NCBI GenBank assembly: GCA_023264875.1
Contig: JAHFUX010000011.1
Location: forward strand, 1-44,191
DNA length: 44,191 nucleotides
Origin: Nitrosarchaeum sp.
Lineage (GTDB): Archaea > Thermoproteota > Nitrososphaeria > Nitrososphaerales > Nitrosopumilaceae
Direction of reading: 5' to 3'
Both the position numbers and the translations under genes were made by a program. Shown piece after piece: positions 24,803-33,219 of the stretch (its first letter is position 1; each line of letters starts with the position of its first letter). Below the pieces are notes generated by a model. It had not been told where the DNA came from, did no database searches, and worked only from the letters and a program-made list of their open reading frames with translations.

Positions 24803-26581
24803 ATGGCAGCTAAAGGTAGAATTGTTTGGGTAAGCGGTCCAGCAGTTAAGGCTGATGGAATGTCTGATGCAAAAATGTATGAGACTGTAGTTGTTGGTAA
24901 CTCAAAATTAGTTGGTGAAGTTATTCGTCTAACAGGCGATGTTGCATTTATTCAAGTTTATGAATCTACAAGTGGACTAAAACCTGGTGAACCAGTTGTT
25001 GGTACAGGAAACCCCCTTAGCGTTCTATTAGGTCCAGGTATTATTGGACAAATTTACGATGGAATTCAAAGACCATTAAAAGAATTATCAAAAGCTTCTG
25101 GTTCATTCATTGGTAGAGGTATCACAACAACTCCTGTAGATATGATAAAAAAATATCATTTTGTACCAACTATTAGTAATGGTGATAATGTTGCTGCAGG
25201 AAATGTTATTGGAACTGTTCAAGAGACTGACCTTATTGTTCACTCTATTATGGTCCCACCGGATCATCTTGGTGGAAAGATCTCAAATATGGTAAGTGAA
25301 GGAGATTATAATCTAGAAACTGTACTAGCTACTACTGAAAAAGATGGAGAAAAGATTCCTCTTAAAATGTATCACAGATGGCCTGTTAGAAAACCACGTC
25401 CATACCAGAATAGGTACGATCCAACAGTTCCACTTCTTACAGGACAACGTGTTATTGATACATTTTTCCCAATCGCAAAAGGTGGTACTGGTTCTATTCC
25501 AGGTGCATTTGGAACTGGAAAGACAGTTACACTACATCAAATTGCAAAATGGGCTGATTCACAAGTTGTAGTTTACATCGGATGTGGTGAAAGAGGAAAC
25601 GAAATGACTGAAGTACTTGTTGAATTTCCACATCTCAAAGATCCACGCAGTGGCAAACCACTTATGGATAGAACAGTTTTGGTTGCAAACACAAGTAATA
25701 TGCCAGTAGCTGCAAGAGAAGCAAGTATCTACACTGGTGTAACAATTGCTGAATATTATAGAGATATGGGTTATGATGTTGTACTTGTAGCAGATTCTAC
25801 TAGTAGATGGGCAGAGTCACTTAGAGAAATGAGTGGAAGATTAGAAGAGATGCCAGCAGAAGAAGGTTATCCATCATATCTTGCATCTAGATTAGCAGAA
25901 TTTTATGAAAGAGCCGGTCGTGTTAGAGCTGTTGGAAGTCCTGATCGTGATGGCTCAGTTACTCTAGTTGGTGCTGTTTCCCCATCAGGTGGAGACTTTA
26001 CTGAGCCAGTAACAACACACACAATGAGATTTATCAAAACATTTTGGGCTTTGGATGCAAAGCTTGCTTACTCTAGACACTATCCTTCAATTAACTGGAT
26101 GAATAGCTATTCTGGTTATCTTGGTGATATTGCAAAATGGTGGGGTGAAAATATTAACAGTGATTGGTTGTCTCTTAGAAGTGAAGCTTATGGTGTTTTA
26201 CAAAGAGAAGACACACTAAAAGAAATTGTCAGACTTTTAGGTCCAGAAGCATTACCTGATGAAGAAAAACTAATTCTTGAAGTTGCAAGAATGTTAAAGA
26301 TTGGACTATTACAACAAAATTCATTTGATGATGTCGATACTTATTGCAGTCCACAAAAACAATACAAATTATTAAAACTACTAGTTGAATTTTACAGGAG
26401 AGGTCAACAGGCACTAAAAGAAGGCGCATTATTAGCTGATATTCGTGCAATGCCTATAGTTACTACATTACTCAAAGCAAGAATGGATATCAAAGATAAT
26501 GAAATATCAAAACTTGATCAATTAGATATTGATATGAAAGAACAATTCAAATCTATTATAGGAGTGAAAGTTACAAATTGA
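24803..26581 (+). CDS. atpA: A-type ATP synthase catalytic subunit A
   Basis: The protein is 592 aa, the full length for the family. The Walker A P-loop is [13 protein letters not shown], followed by [33 protein letters not shown] (Walker B region) and [20 protein letters not shown]. The A-specific non-homologous insert is present after the N-terminal barrel (about residues 110-200). It is the catalytic nucleotide-binding subunit of the A3B3 head. GGGG/TAGG just before the start may serve as a ribosome site. It overlaps atpB by 4 nt. Confidence 0.97.
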   Translation: MAAKGRIVWVSGPAVKADGMSDAKMYETVVVGNSKLVGEVIRLTGDVAFIQVYESTSGLKPGEPVVGTGNPLSVLLGPGIIGQIYDGIQRPLKELSKASGSFIGRGITTTPVDMIKKYHFVPTISNGDNVAAGNVIGTVQETDLIVHSIMVPPDHLGGKISNMVSEGDYNLETVLATTEKDGEKIPLKMYHRWPVRKPRPYQNRYDPTVPLLTGQRVIDTFFPIAKGGTGSIPGAFGTGKTVTLHQIAKWADSQVVVYIGCGERGNEMTEVLVEFPHLKDPRSGKPLMDRTVLVANTSNMPVAAREASIYTGVTIAEYYRDMGYDVVLVADSTSRWAESLREMSGRLEEMPAEEGYPSYLASRLAEFYERAGRVRAVGSPDRDGSVTLVGAVSPSGGDFTEPVTTHTMRFIKTFWALDAKLAYSRHYPSINWMNSYSGYLGDIAKWWGENINSDWLSLRSEAYGVLQREDTLKEIVRLLGPEALPDEEKLILEVARMLKIGLLQQNSFDDVDTYCSPQKQYKLLKLLVEFYRRGQQALKEGALLADIRAMPIVTTLLKARMDIKDNEISKLDQLDIDMKEQFKSIIGVKVTN

Positions 26582-27963
26582 CAGCTAAAGGTGGAGTTCA
26601 ATACAGTAAGATTGCAGAAATCAAAGGTCCACTGGTAGTTGTTGATGATGTTGAAAATGCAGCATTTGATGAACTAGTAGAAATTGAAACTAAAGAAGGA
26701 GAAAGAAGATTAGGTAAAGTTCTTGAAGTTGGAAATGGTAAAGCAATTGTTCAAGTCTTTGAGGGAACCACTGGATTATCAATTTCTGGTACTAGTGCAA
26801 AATTTGTAGGTAAACTCATGGAAATGCCAGTATCAAAAGAAGTACTTGGTAGAGTATTTGATGGACTAGGTAGACCAAAAGATGGACTGCCAGATCCAAT
26901 TGCTGATAAATTCATTGACATTAATGGAGAGCCAATGAATCCAGAACAACGCGAATATCCAAAAGACTTCATTCAAACTGGTGTCTCTGTCATTGATGGA
27001 ATGATTACTCTAGTAAGAGGACAAAAACTACCAATATTTTCTGGCTCAGGCATGTCACATAATATTCTTGCAGCACAAATCGCAAGACAAGCAAATGTTG
27101 TTGGTACAAAAGATGATTTTGCAGTAGTATTTGCTGCAATTGGTGTGCAATACAGTGAGGCAGAATATTTTAGAAGAAGTCTTGAAGAATCTGGTGCACT
27201 AAAAAGAAGTGTTCTATTTCTAAATACAGCAGATGATCCTGCAATTGAAAGAATTATCACTCCACGTGTAGCATTAACTGTTGCAGAATATTTGGCATTT
27301 GATCTTGGAATGCATGTTCTTGTAATACTGACTGATATGACAAATTATGCAGAAGCACTAAGAGAAATCAGTGCGGCAAGAGAAGAAGTACCTGGAAGAA
27401 AAGGCTACCCAGGTTATCTCTATACTGATCTTTCAACAATTTATGAAAGAGCAGGGAAATTAAATGGAAGAAAAGGCAGTGTCACACAAGTTCCAATTTT
27501 ATCAATGCCATCTGATGATATCACTCATCCAATTCCTGATCTTACTGGATACATCACAGAAGGTCAAATTGTACTTGGACGAGATTTATTTAGACAAGGT
27601 GTTTATCCACCAATCAATATTTTGATGAGTCTTAGCAGATTAATGAAAGATGGTATTGGTGCAGGAAGTACAAGAGAAGATCACAGTGAAATATCAAATC
27701 AAGTTTATGATGCATATTCTAGAGCTCAAGAGGTAAGAGCACTAGCTGGAATTGTAGGTAAAGCAGGATTGACAGATATTGACTTGAAATACATGGATGT
27801 AGGCGATGTATTTGAAAAAGAATTTCTTACACAGGCAACTGATGAAAATAGAACCATTGAAGAAACTCTTACTATACTATGGAAAATTGTTTCAAAACTT
27901 CCAAAGAATGAAATTACTAAGATTAAAGACAAATACGTAGACCAATACTATCAGGAAAACTAG
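26578..27963 (+). CDS. atpB: A-type ATP synthase regulatory subunit B
   Basis: The protein is 461 aa, the normal length. Its start is TTG, overlapping the atpA stop by 4 nt. It has the B-type signatures [20 protein letters not shown] (the P-loop is replaced, as usual in B), [60 protein letters not shown], and [20 protein letters not shown]. It forms the non-catalytic half of the A3B3 head. The next gene begins 4 nt later. Confidence 0.97.
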   Translation: MTAKGGVQYSKIAEIKGPLVVVDDVENAAFDELVEIETKEGERRLGKVLEVGNGKAIVQVFEGTTGLSISGTSAKFVGKLMEMPVSKEVLGRVFDGLGRPKDGLPDPIADKFIDINGEPMNPEQREYPKDFIQTGVSVIDGMITLVRGQKLPIFSGSGMSHNILAAQIARQANVVGTKDDFAVVFAAIGVQYSEAEYFRRSLEESGALKRSVLFLNTADDPAIERIITPRVALTVAEYLAFDLGMHVLVILTDMTNYAEALREISAAREEVPGRKGYPGYLYTDLSTIYERAGKLNGRKGSVTQVPILSMPSDDITHPIPDLTGYITEGQIVLGRDLFRQGVYPPINILMSLSRLMKDGIGAGSTREDHSEISNQVYDAYSRAQEVRALAGIVGKAGLTDIDLKYMDVGDVFEKEFLTQATDENRTIEETLTILWKIVSKLPKNEITKIKDKYVDQYYQEN

Positions 27964-27967
27964 TAGC

Positions 27968-28600
27968 ATGTCATTTGGACAGAATGTAGCTGCAACAAAA
28001 ATTGAACTTCTAAAATACAAAAAATCTAGCCAAGTTGCTAAAATGGTTCAGAAAATTTTAGATGATAAACGTAAAGTTATTTTAAAAAATATTGAAGAAA
28101 TGATTGAAGAAGCCTCTAAAGCAAGAGGTGGAATTTGGGATCCATTACAAGACATTTACAAATCAGTCAACGAGGCATATCTTGCATTAGGAACTAATAC
28201 GGTTGATTCTGTTGCTGAATCTACACCACCTGTAATGCAAGTTGATGTCCATGTACGAAGAGTTGTAGATGTTAAAATTCCAACACTTACTGTTACTGAA
28301 AAAGATACAAAATCAATGCCATATGGTTTTGCTGATACCAATTCCTCTATAGATAGAGCAGCAAAACAGATCAAAGAATTACTTCCAAAAATTTGCAAGG
28401 CGGCAGAATATGAAAATTCCATTTTTAGCCTTGCAAAAGCCCTTGAAAAAACACAAAAGTTACTAAACGCACTAGAAAATGTCATTATTCCACAATATCA
28501 ACAAAAAATACGATTTATTCTTGCAACTCTTGAAGAAAGAGAAAGAGAAGAATTCGCAAAGTTAAAAAAAGTGAAAGCTAAGATGGAAAGTAGGAAATAA
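27968..28600 (+). CDS. atpD: A-type ATP synthase subunit D (central stalk)
   Basis: The protein is 210 aa. It is almost all helical and matches the subunit D pattern: an N-terminal helix ATKIELLKYKKSSQVAKMVQ followed by KILDDKRKVILKNIEEM, a middle beta part (VDVHVRRVVDVKIPTLTVTE), and a C-terminal helix ALEKTQKLLNALENVIIPQY then QQKIRFILATLEEREREEF. It is the rotor axle in the head. Its stop overlaps the ATG of a 43-codon ORF by 1 nt. Confidence 0.93.
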   Translation: MSFGQNVAATKIELLKYKKSSQVAKMVQKILDDKRKVILKNIEEMIEEASKARGGIWDPLQDIYKSVNEAYLALGTNTVDSVAESTPPVMQVDVHVRRVVDVKIPTLTVTEKDTKSMPYGFADTNSSIDRAAKQIKELLPKICKAAEYENSIFSLAKALEKTQKLLNALENVIIPQYQQKIRFILATLEEREREEFAKLKKVKAKMESRK

Positions 28601-28731
28601 TGACAAAAGAAGAAATCAAAAAATTAATTGAAAATTCCAAGAAGGTATTAGAACAAGATCATGAAAATTCTGCTAAATCAATTAAAAATGATTTGAAATC
28701 ATTTAAAAAGAAAACACTAGATCTAATTTAA
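28600..28731 (+). CDS. 43-residue charged helical ORF between atpD and atpK
   Basis: The predicted protein begins MTKEEIKKLIENSKKVLEQD and ends with SFKKKTLDLI. It is highly charged with a heptad-like hydrophobic pattern, consistent with one amphipathic helix or coiled coil. The ATG overlaps the atpD stop by 1 nt (TAATG), so it is co-transcribed and probably translationally coupled. No normal subunit H or F is seen in the window, so this could be a reduced stalk partner for subunit E; that is inference. It could also be a leftover or regulatory ORF. Confidence 0.6.
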   Translation: MTKEEIKKLIENSKKVLEQDHENSAKSIKNDLKSFKKKTLDLI

Positions 28732-28748
28732 TTCACAGTGTATCATGA

Positions 28749-28757
28749 TTTAAATAT
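28749..28757 (+). promoter_or_regulatory. TATA-like internal promoter for atpK
   Basis: TTTAAATAT is centred about 29 nt before the atpK ATG. It gives the c subunit its own leaderless promoter apart from the E-A-B-D operon, fitting the need for many copies per complex. Confidence 0.55.
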
Positions 28758-28781
28758 GGAATTATGGCGGAATAAAAATAG

Positions 28782-29093
28782 ATGAAACCTCTTGTTTTAT
28801 TATTATCTGTAACAGCAATTACATTTCTAATTGCTGGTGTGACAGATGTTGCTTATGCTCAAGAAGATTCAAGTGGAGGATCAAGTGATGGTTCAAAACT
28901 AATTGGTGCCGGTTTAGCTTTTGGTTTAGCAGCTGGTGGTGCTGGTGTTGGTTTGGGTCAAGTAGGTGCAGCAGGTCTTGCAGTAATTAGTGAGAATCCA
29001 GCTCTACAATCAAAAGTATTCATATTCATAGGTATGGTTGAATCAATTGCTATCTATGGTATAGTCATGATGTTTATCATCTTGGGACAGTAA
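28782..29093 (+). CDS. atpK: A-type ATP synthase subunit K (proteolipid, c ring) with signal peptide
   Basis: The protein is 103 aa. Residues 1-26 are a signal-peptide-like segment ending AYA before Gln27, followed by a Ser/Gly-rich linker. Then come two membrane helices (about 37-64 and 78-102) joined by a polar loop. The ion-binding carboxylate is Glu in FIGMVESIAIYGIVMMF; the first helix is Gly/Ala-rich (GAGLAFGLAAGGAGVGLGQV). It forms the rotating c ring. The 5'-flank has its own TATA-like element. A T-tract follows (29110-29125). Confidence 0.92.
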   Translation: MKPLVLLLSVTAITFLIAGVTDVAYAQEDSSGGSSDGSKLIGAGLAFGLAAGGAGVGLGQVGAAGLAVISENPALQSKVFIFIGMVESIAIYGIVMMFIILGQ

Positions 29094-29109
29094 AAGCCTT
29101 AAAGATACA

Positions 29110-29125
29110 TTTTTTAAAATTTTTA
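29110..29125 (+). terminator. T-tract after atpK
   Basis: Two T-runs (six T at 29110-29115 and five at about 29120-29124) lie just past the atpK stop. Archaeal RNA polymerase can terminate at such runs without a hairpin. Confidence 0.4.
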
Positions 29126-29127
29126 AT

Positions 29128-29589
29128 TTAATTATATTTTAGTTTGTTAACATCTAATACTCTTGCACAATATCTACATTTGAGTACTCTTCCTTCCTTG
29201 TCAATTACATCCATCACTGATTCAATATGTTCAGTGCTGTTAGTAATACAATCTGGATTTGAACAACGGAAAATTCTGTCTATCTCATTTGGAAGTGCAA
29301 CTCTTCTTTTTTCAATTAGTTTGTAGTCTTTGATAATATTGATAGTTGCCTTTGGAGCAATTACTGCAAGTTTGTTTGTATCGTCATCTTTTAGAAATTT
29401 ATTTTCTACTTTGATGATATCTTTTTTCTTGAATTTTCCGCTAGGTACGTTAAGAGCAATAGTTATGAGACTTCCGTCCTTCCCATCAATCCTTAAGGCA
29501 TTTAGAACCTGAAGACCTTTTCCCTCGTCAATGTGGTCCAACACAGTACCTTCTTTAATTCGTCGAACCATAAGTTCGGACTCTTGCAT
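29128..29589 (-). CDS. pyrI: Aspartate carbamoyltransferase regulatory subunit
   Basis: PyrI binds nucleotides and holds PyrB trimers in the holoenzyme of pyrimidine synthesis. From ATG at 29589 the protein is 153 aa: it opens MQESELMVRRIKEGTVLDHI, continues DEGKGLQVLNAL (the allosteric domain), and ends with the zinc domain, Cys pairs in FRCSNPDCIT and KCRYCARVLDV. The frame extends to a GTG at 29610, which would leave only 20 nt to pyrB. I prefer 29589, since GATATATAC lies 29 nt before it; ATG 29571 is also possible. Divergence from pyrB is unusual, as the two are usually in one operon. Confidence 0.92.
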   Translation of the reverse strand: MQESELMVRRIKEGTVLDHIDEGKGLQVLNALRIDGKDGSLITIALNVPSGKFKKKDIIKVENKFLKDDDTNKLAVIAPKATINIIKDYKLIEKRRVALPNEIDRIFRCSNPDCITNSTEHIESVMDVIDKEGRVLKCRYCARVLDVNKLKYN

Positions 29590-29597
29590 CAGAATAC

Positions 29598-29622
29598 TTT
29601 GTATAGTCACCTGTATATATCA
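29598..29622. promoter_or_regulatory. Interleaved divergent TATA-like elements of pyrI and pyrB
   Basis: On the plus strand TTGTATAGT (centred near 29603) lies about 28 nt before the pyrB ATG at 29631. On the minus strand GATATATAC (29614-29622) lies about 29 nt before the pyrI ATG at 29589. Both transcripts would be leaderless, and the two start sites would overlap each other's promoter. Confidence 0.45.
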
Positions 29623-29630
29623 TTGAAAGA

Positions 29631-30560
29631 ATGAACGAGTTCTATAAAAAAGACATAATTTCTATCAAGGAGTTTAACAAAACTCAACTTGAGCAAATCT
29701 TTACATCTACTGAAAAAATAATGAAACTTAAACCCGTAGAAAGAAGAGAGATTTGTAAAGGAAATACACTGGGTTATCTATTTTATGAGCCAAGCACTAG
29801 AACTCGTCTTAGTTTTGATGCTGCGATGGCATCAGTTGGTGGTAATTCTCTAGGAATTTCCAACATTTCATCATCATCTACACAAAAAGGTGAAAGTCTT
29901 GCAGATACTGTGAGAATAATGTCGATTTATTCTGATGTACTTGTATTACGACATACTCTTGATGGTTCAAGTAGATTTGCAGCTGAAGTTTCTTCAAAAC
30001 CAGTTATCAATGCTGGAAGTGGAACAGAAGAACACCCAACACAAGCCATACAAGATTTGTTTACAATAAGAAAAGAAAAGAAAAAGATTGATGGTCTCAA
30101 AATAGGAATCATAGGTGATCTAAAATATGGACGAACAGTTTACTCTCTTCTCTATGGTCTTGGAAATTACGATGTTGATGTTCATTTAATTTCTCCTGAA
30201 TCATTAAGAATTAGATCTGATTCTGTTTATGAAATAAAAAAGAGATTGTCTTTTACTGAATCTACTAACATTGAAGAATATATCGATGACCTTGATGTTC
30301 TATATGTCACACGAATCCAAAAAGAAAGATTTCCTGATGAAGAAGAATATCTCAAAGTAAAAGGAAGTTATGTTGTGGGATTGGATTTGTTACAAAAAAT
30401 GAAAGATGATTCTATTATTTTACATCCGTTACCTAGACTAGATGAAATTTCAACTGATGTTGATAATACAAAAAATGCAAAATATTTTGAGCAAGCTGAA
30501 TACGGAAAGTATACACGAGCTGCATTATTGGGATTAATTCTCAACGAAAATGGATTCTAA
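29631..30560 (+). CDS. pyrB: Aspartate carbamoyltransferase catalytic subunit
   Basis: It condenses carbamoyl phosphate with aspartate in the second step of pyrimidine synthesis. The protein is 309 aa. Active-site blocks: carbamoyl-phosphate loop FYEPSTRTRLSFDAAMASVG, LRHTLDGSSRFAAEVSSKPV, INAGSGTEEHPTQAIQDLFT, and ILHPLPRLDEIS. It is divergent from pyrI over a very short gap. It supports the UMP branch served by the UMP kinase elsewhere in the window. Confidence 0.96.
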   Translation: MNEFYKKDIISIKEFNKTQLEQIFTSTEKIMKLKPVERREICKGNTLGYLFYEPSTRTRLSFDAAMASVGGNSLGISNISSSSTQKGESLADTVRIMSIYSDVLVLRHTLDGSSRFAAEVSSKPVINAGSGTEEHPTQAIQDLFTIRKEKKKIDGLKIGIIGDLKYGRTVYSLLYGLGNYDVDVHLISPESLRIRSDSVYEIKKRLSFTESTNIEEYIDDLDVLYVTRIQKERFPDEEEYLKVKGSYVVGLDLLQKMKDDSIILHPLPRLDEISTDVDNTKNAKYFEQAEYGKYTRAALLGLILNENGF

Positions 30561-30634
30561 ATTTTAAAATCTGATTTTTCATTAAAATTGATTGCGTATT
30601 CCATATATCTAGTGACATATCAAATAACAACAGT

Positions 30635-31345
30635 TTGACACAAACAAAAATTCTACCAATTTTTCCTTTGGATTTAGTATTGTTTCCTAGACAAGAACTA
30701 CCGCTCAGAATTTTTGAACCACGATACAAGCAATTAGTTGATGATTGTATGTTAGGTGATGGTCAATTCGGCGTATGTCTAATTGATGTAAATAATTTGA
30801 TTAATGGTTGGACTGCACCAAAATCAATAGGCACAATTGCAAAGATAATCAAATGCACAGATGTTGAATTAGATGGAATGCAGTTACATATTGAGACTGT
30901 TGGCCGCAATAAATTCAAAATTAATAAAATAATTCCACCATCATTGACTCAGCCTTCTAATTATGATCCATATACTGTAGAAGGCCACCAAAGTATTTCA
31001 GAATTACATGAAAAATTAGGAACTGGAGAAAAAATGTACATTCGTGCGGAAGTTGAACTAATTCCTGAAATTGATGACATTGTACCATTAGATAAATGGG
31101 AAAAACTAGTAGAGATGTGGAAAAATAAAATTGTCAGGCAAGCATTACCACAAACTGTTGAACCTCATGCATTAGATCATGTCTTAGAAAAATACTATCT
31201 TACTACAGAGATGCCTACAATCGATTATGTCTATTCTTTATCTGCACTTGGAGCCAAAGATCCAAATGAATTACAACCAATACTGGAAGCTAATATCATG
31301 GATGATTTGCTTCAAAAAGTCCAAGAATTACTGACAGTAAAATAA
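30635..31345 (+). CDS. Stand-alone Lon N-terminal (substrate-binding) domain protein
   Basis: The protein is 236 aa with a TTG start. The opening KILPIFPLDLVLFPRQELPL then RIFEPRYKQLVDDC is the LON N-domain (PF02190), and GDGQFGVCLI continues it. No AAA+ or protease domain follows; the C-terminal half is helical. Similar stand-alone proteins are found in many prokaryotes; a substrate adaptor or peptide-binding role is only inferred. It lies 74 nt after pyrB and 7 nt before the exported PEFG protein gene, so it may share that operon. Confidence 0.82.
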   Translation: MTQTKILPIFPLDLVLFPRQELPLRIFEPRYKQLVDDCMLGDGQFGVCLIDVNNLINGWTAPKSIGTIAKIIKCTDVELDGMQLHIETVGRNKFKINKIIPPSLTQPSNYDPYTVEGHQSISELHEKLGTGEKMYIRAEVELIPEIDDIVPLDKWEKLVEMWKNKIVRQALPQTVEPHALDHVLEKYYLTTEMPTIDYVYSLSALGAKDPNELQPILEANIMDDLLQKVQELLTVK

Positions 31346-31352
31346 CCCCAAA

Positions 31353-32747
31353 ATGTATAGAACTATATTGTTATTATCAAAATTTGGAATATTTGTAATA
31401 GCTGCAATAGCGGTATCTTTACTATTTCCAGTATCTAGCGTTTATGGACATGGATTAGGAATTGATACTATCCGTTCAGTTGATGTACAAGGAAAGAAAA
31501 TTTCGATTTCAGTCGAACTTCCAATATCTTTTGAGCAAATCAGTGAAAAACAAATTACAATTACAGCAACTGAAGATGAGACAAAAGAAAATGCAAAAAA
31601 CGTTACATTTCTAATTGGTTTATTTCATGAAAATAAAATGATATTTAGAAACTATTTTTTTGCACCTAATGGAGTTCTTCCAATCAAAGTAAATCCTACA
31701 CAAGAAGGTGAAATTACAATTCATGGAGAACAGGATTCTTTGTTAGGTGCATGGCATGGAACAGAATCTAATCCAATAATGATTTCTGGCCCTATTTTCA
31801 ATTCAGGCGGATTATATAATTTTGAAATCGAGGTAAGAACAATTGATGAGCCAACAAATATAATTGAAAATTCTGGCGTTTACAACGCAGATTTGAGTAT
31901 AGCAGATAGCACTGAATTTTTACAAAAAGATGCCGAAAATCAGGATATTCAGTTTAAAATAAAGTCATACTTTGATAATATCTCCAATTTTGAGTATGAT
32001 CCTATTACTAAACAAGTAACATTTGAGATGCCTTTTGATTGGAGTGAAAAACAAATGTCCCACATTCCAGTAGTGCATGAAGAGGTGCATTTTCCTAAGA
32101 ATTTTGCAGAATTTTTATCTCCAAGTTACACAGGTAAAGCAAACGGAATTGACTTGTTTAAAGCATCAGTTACAATTGATGATTACACTGAAGATGATGA
32201 AAGAATAGTTCATTTTGTTTTGTTGCAGGATCATCTCAGATTCATAAAGAACCAACTGCAAAAATCTGGAGAGCCATTACCTAATACAATTACTTTTAGT
32301 CTTTCTAGATCTGAAAATACAGGATTTCCATTAACTGCATTTACAAAAAGTGAAGACTTTCAAGTAAATCTCTCATGGGATCCAATAGAAATTGTACCTG
32401 GGCAAAATACAAATTTTATCTTTACAATCAGAGATGGTAAAACTGGAGAACCATTACGTAATTCTGATTATACTTTTGTAATTATACAAAATGGTAAGGA
32501 AATTCATAGAACAACTGGAACGGCACAAGTTGGTGGAGAATTTGAACGCTATGAATTTGCTGAAGATCAAACAGGCCCTACAATTATTAGATTTGACAAT
32601 ATCAGAAATACAGGTCAAGAAACTGATTTTGGAATTGTTGTTGCTCCTGAATTTGGAGCTATTACAATTATGATCCTATTTTCTACCTTATTAGTAGTTG
32701 TTTTAGCATCAAAAAATCACTTTTCAAAAAATCTAATTTCTAATTAA
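31353..32747 (+). CDS. Exported protein with PEFG C-terminal membrane anchor
   Basis: The protein is 464 aa. The signal peptide spans about residues 1-32, with likely cleavage after VYG, leaving mature HGLGIDTIRSVDVQG. The middle is beta-rich. The C-terminus VAPEFGAITIMILFSTLLVV then VLASKNHF is a PEFG-CTERM-type sorting signal, normally cut and anchored by an archaeosortase. It is a paralogue of the 41851 protein (MPFDWSEKQM with HEEVHFPKNFAEF versus MPFNWDTSRL with HEEIHFPTSFKEF). No enzyme function is recognised. It is convergent with the NikR-like gene, with 2 nt between stops. Confidence 0.8.
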   Translation: MYRTILLLSKFGIFVIAAIAVSLLFPVSSVYGHGLGIDTIRSVDVQGKKISISVELPISFEQISEKQITITATEDETKENAKNVTFLIGLFHENKMIFRNYFFAPNGVLPIKVNPTQEGEITIHGEQDSLLGAWHGTESNPIMISGPIFNSGGLYNFEIEVRTIDEPTNIIENSGVYNADLSIADSTEFLQKDAENQDIQFKIKSYFDNISNFEYDPITKQVTFEMPFDWSEKQMSHIPVVHEEVHFPKNFAEFLSPSYTGKANGIDLFKASVTIDDYTEDDERIVHFVLLQDHLRFIKNQLQKSGEPLPNTITFSLSRSENTGFPLTAFTKSEDFQVNLSWDPIEIVPGQNTNFIFTIRDGKTGEPLRNSDYTFVIIQNGKEIHRTTGTAQVGGEFERYEFAEDQTGPTIIRFDNIRNTGQETDFGIVVAPEFGAITIMILFSTLLVVVLASKNHFSKNLISN

Positions 32748-32749
32748 TT

Positions 32750-33133
32750 CTATAATGTTACTAATTTTACAGTATCCATGTTTTTGTTTACTTGAAAATC
32801 TTTTGTAATAGTTGATACTCTTTCTGCATCACCATCAATTACAAATAATTCCATACACTTCTCTCCCTCTATCTTACTGTGTAGATGTGTTGTAATCAGA
32901 TCTTCAAAATTATGTTTTATTCCAGACACAACATGATCAAACTCATCATTATGAACAACTAAAAGAATAGCATGAATATTTCCTGTTAATTCAGTTCTTT
33001 GTTTTTCTTCTGAAACAAAAGTTCTGATTCCTGCTCTTATTACTTCAGATCTACCTGAAAAGCCCATAGTTTTTTGCAGCTTGTCTAATTCTGATAAAAT
33101 CTCTTGATTCAATGAAATTGAAACTATTGGCAT
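32750..33133 (-). CDS. NikR-like ribbon-helix-helix metal-responsive regulator
   Basis: The protein is 127 aa. The N-terminal ribbon-helix-helix is IVSISLNQEILSELDKLQKT followed by GRSEVIRAGIR. The C-terminal ACT-like domain carries a metal site like that of NikR: His74, His83, His85 and Cys93 (THLHSKIEGEKC). The spacing differs slightly from E. coli NikR (H76, H87, H89, C95). Starts for it and the ZnuABC-type importer are 86 nt apart with repeated operator-like motifs between, so it probably represses both. Which metal it senses cannot be read from the sequence. Confidence 0.85.
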   Translation of the reverse strand: MPIVSISLNQEILSELDKLQKTMGFSGRSEVIRAGIRTFVSEEKQRTELTGNIHAILLVVHNDEFDHVVSGIKHNFEDLITTHLHSKIEGEKCMELFVIDGDAERVSTITKDFQVNKNMDTVKLVTL

Positions 33134-33144
33134 AAATGATAATT

Positions 33145-33208
33145 GTTATTAATTATCTTATAAGTTTAGCAATTAAAGTTATTAATATTTTATAAAGTTA
33201 TTAATAAC
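33145..33208. promoter_or_regulatory. Triple GTTATTAAT operator-like motif and TATA boxes, NikR-like/Znu intergenic
   Basis: GTTATTAAT occurs three times on the plus strand: at 33145, 33178 and 33197. The third copy is a perfect 12-bp palindrome, GTTATTAATAAC (33197-33208), 12 nt before the znuA-like TTG. TTTTATAAAG (33188-33197), between copies two and three, is about 27 nt before that TTG and looks like its TATA box. Copy one lies between the regulator's likely TATA (minus-strand CTTATAAGA near 33160) and its ATG. This suits autoregulation plus control of the importer. Confidence 0.6.
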
Positions 33209-33219
33209 TCATATCAAAA

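Noticed and set aside
25344-25571. Second frames inside atpA, atpB and amt
   Set aside because: They are embedded in strongly conserved genes and have no family signature of their own.
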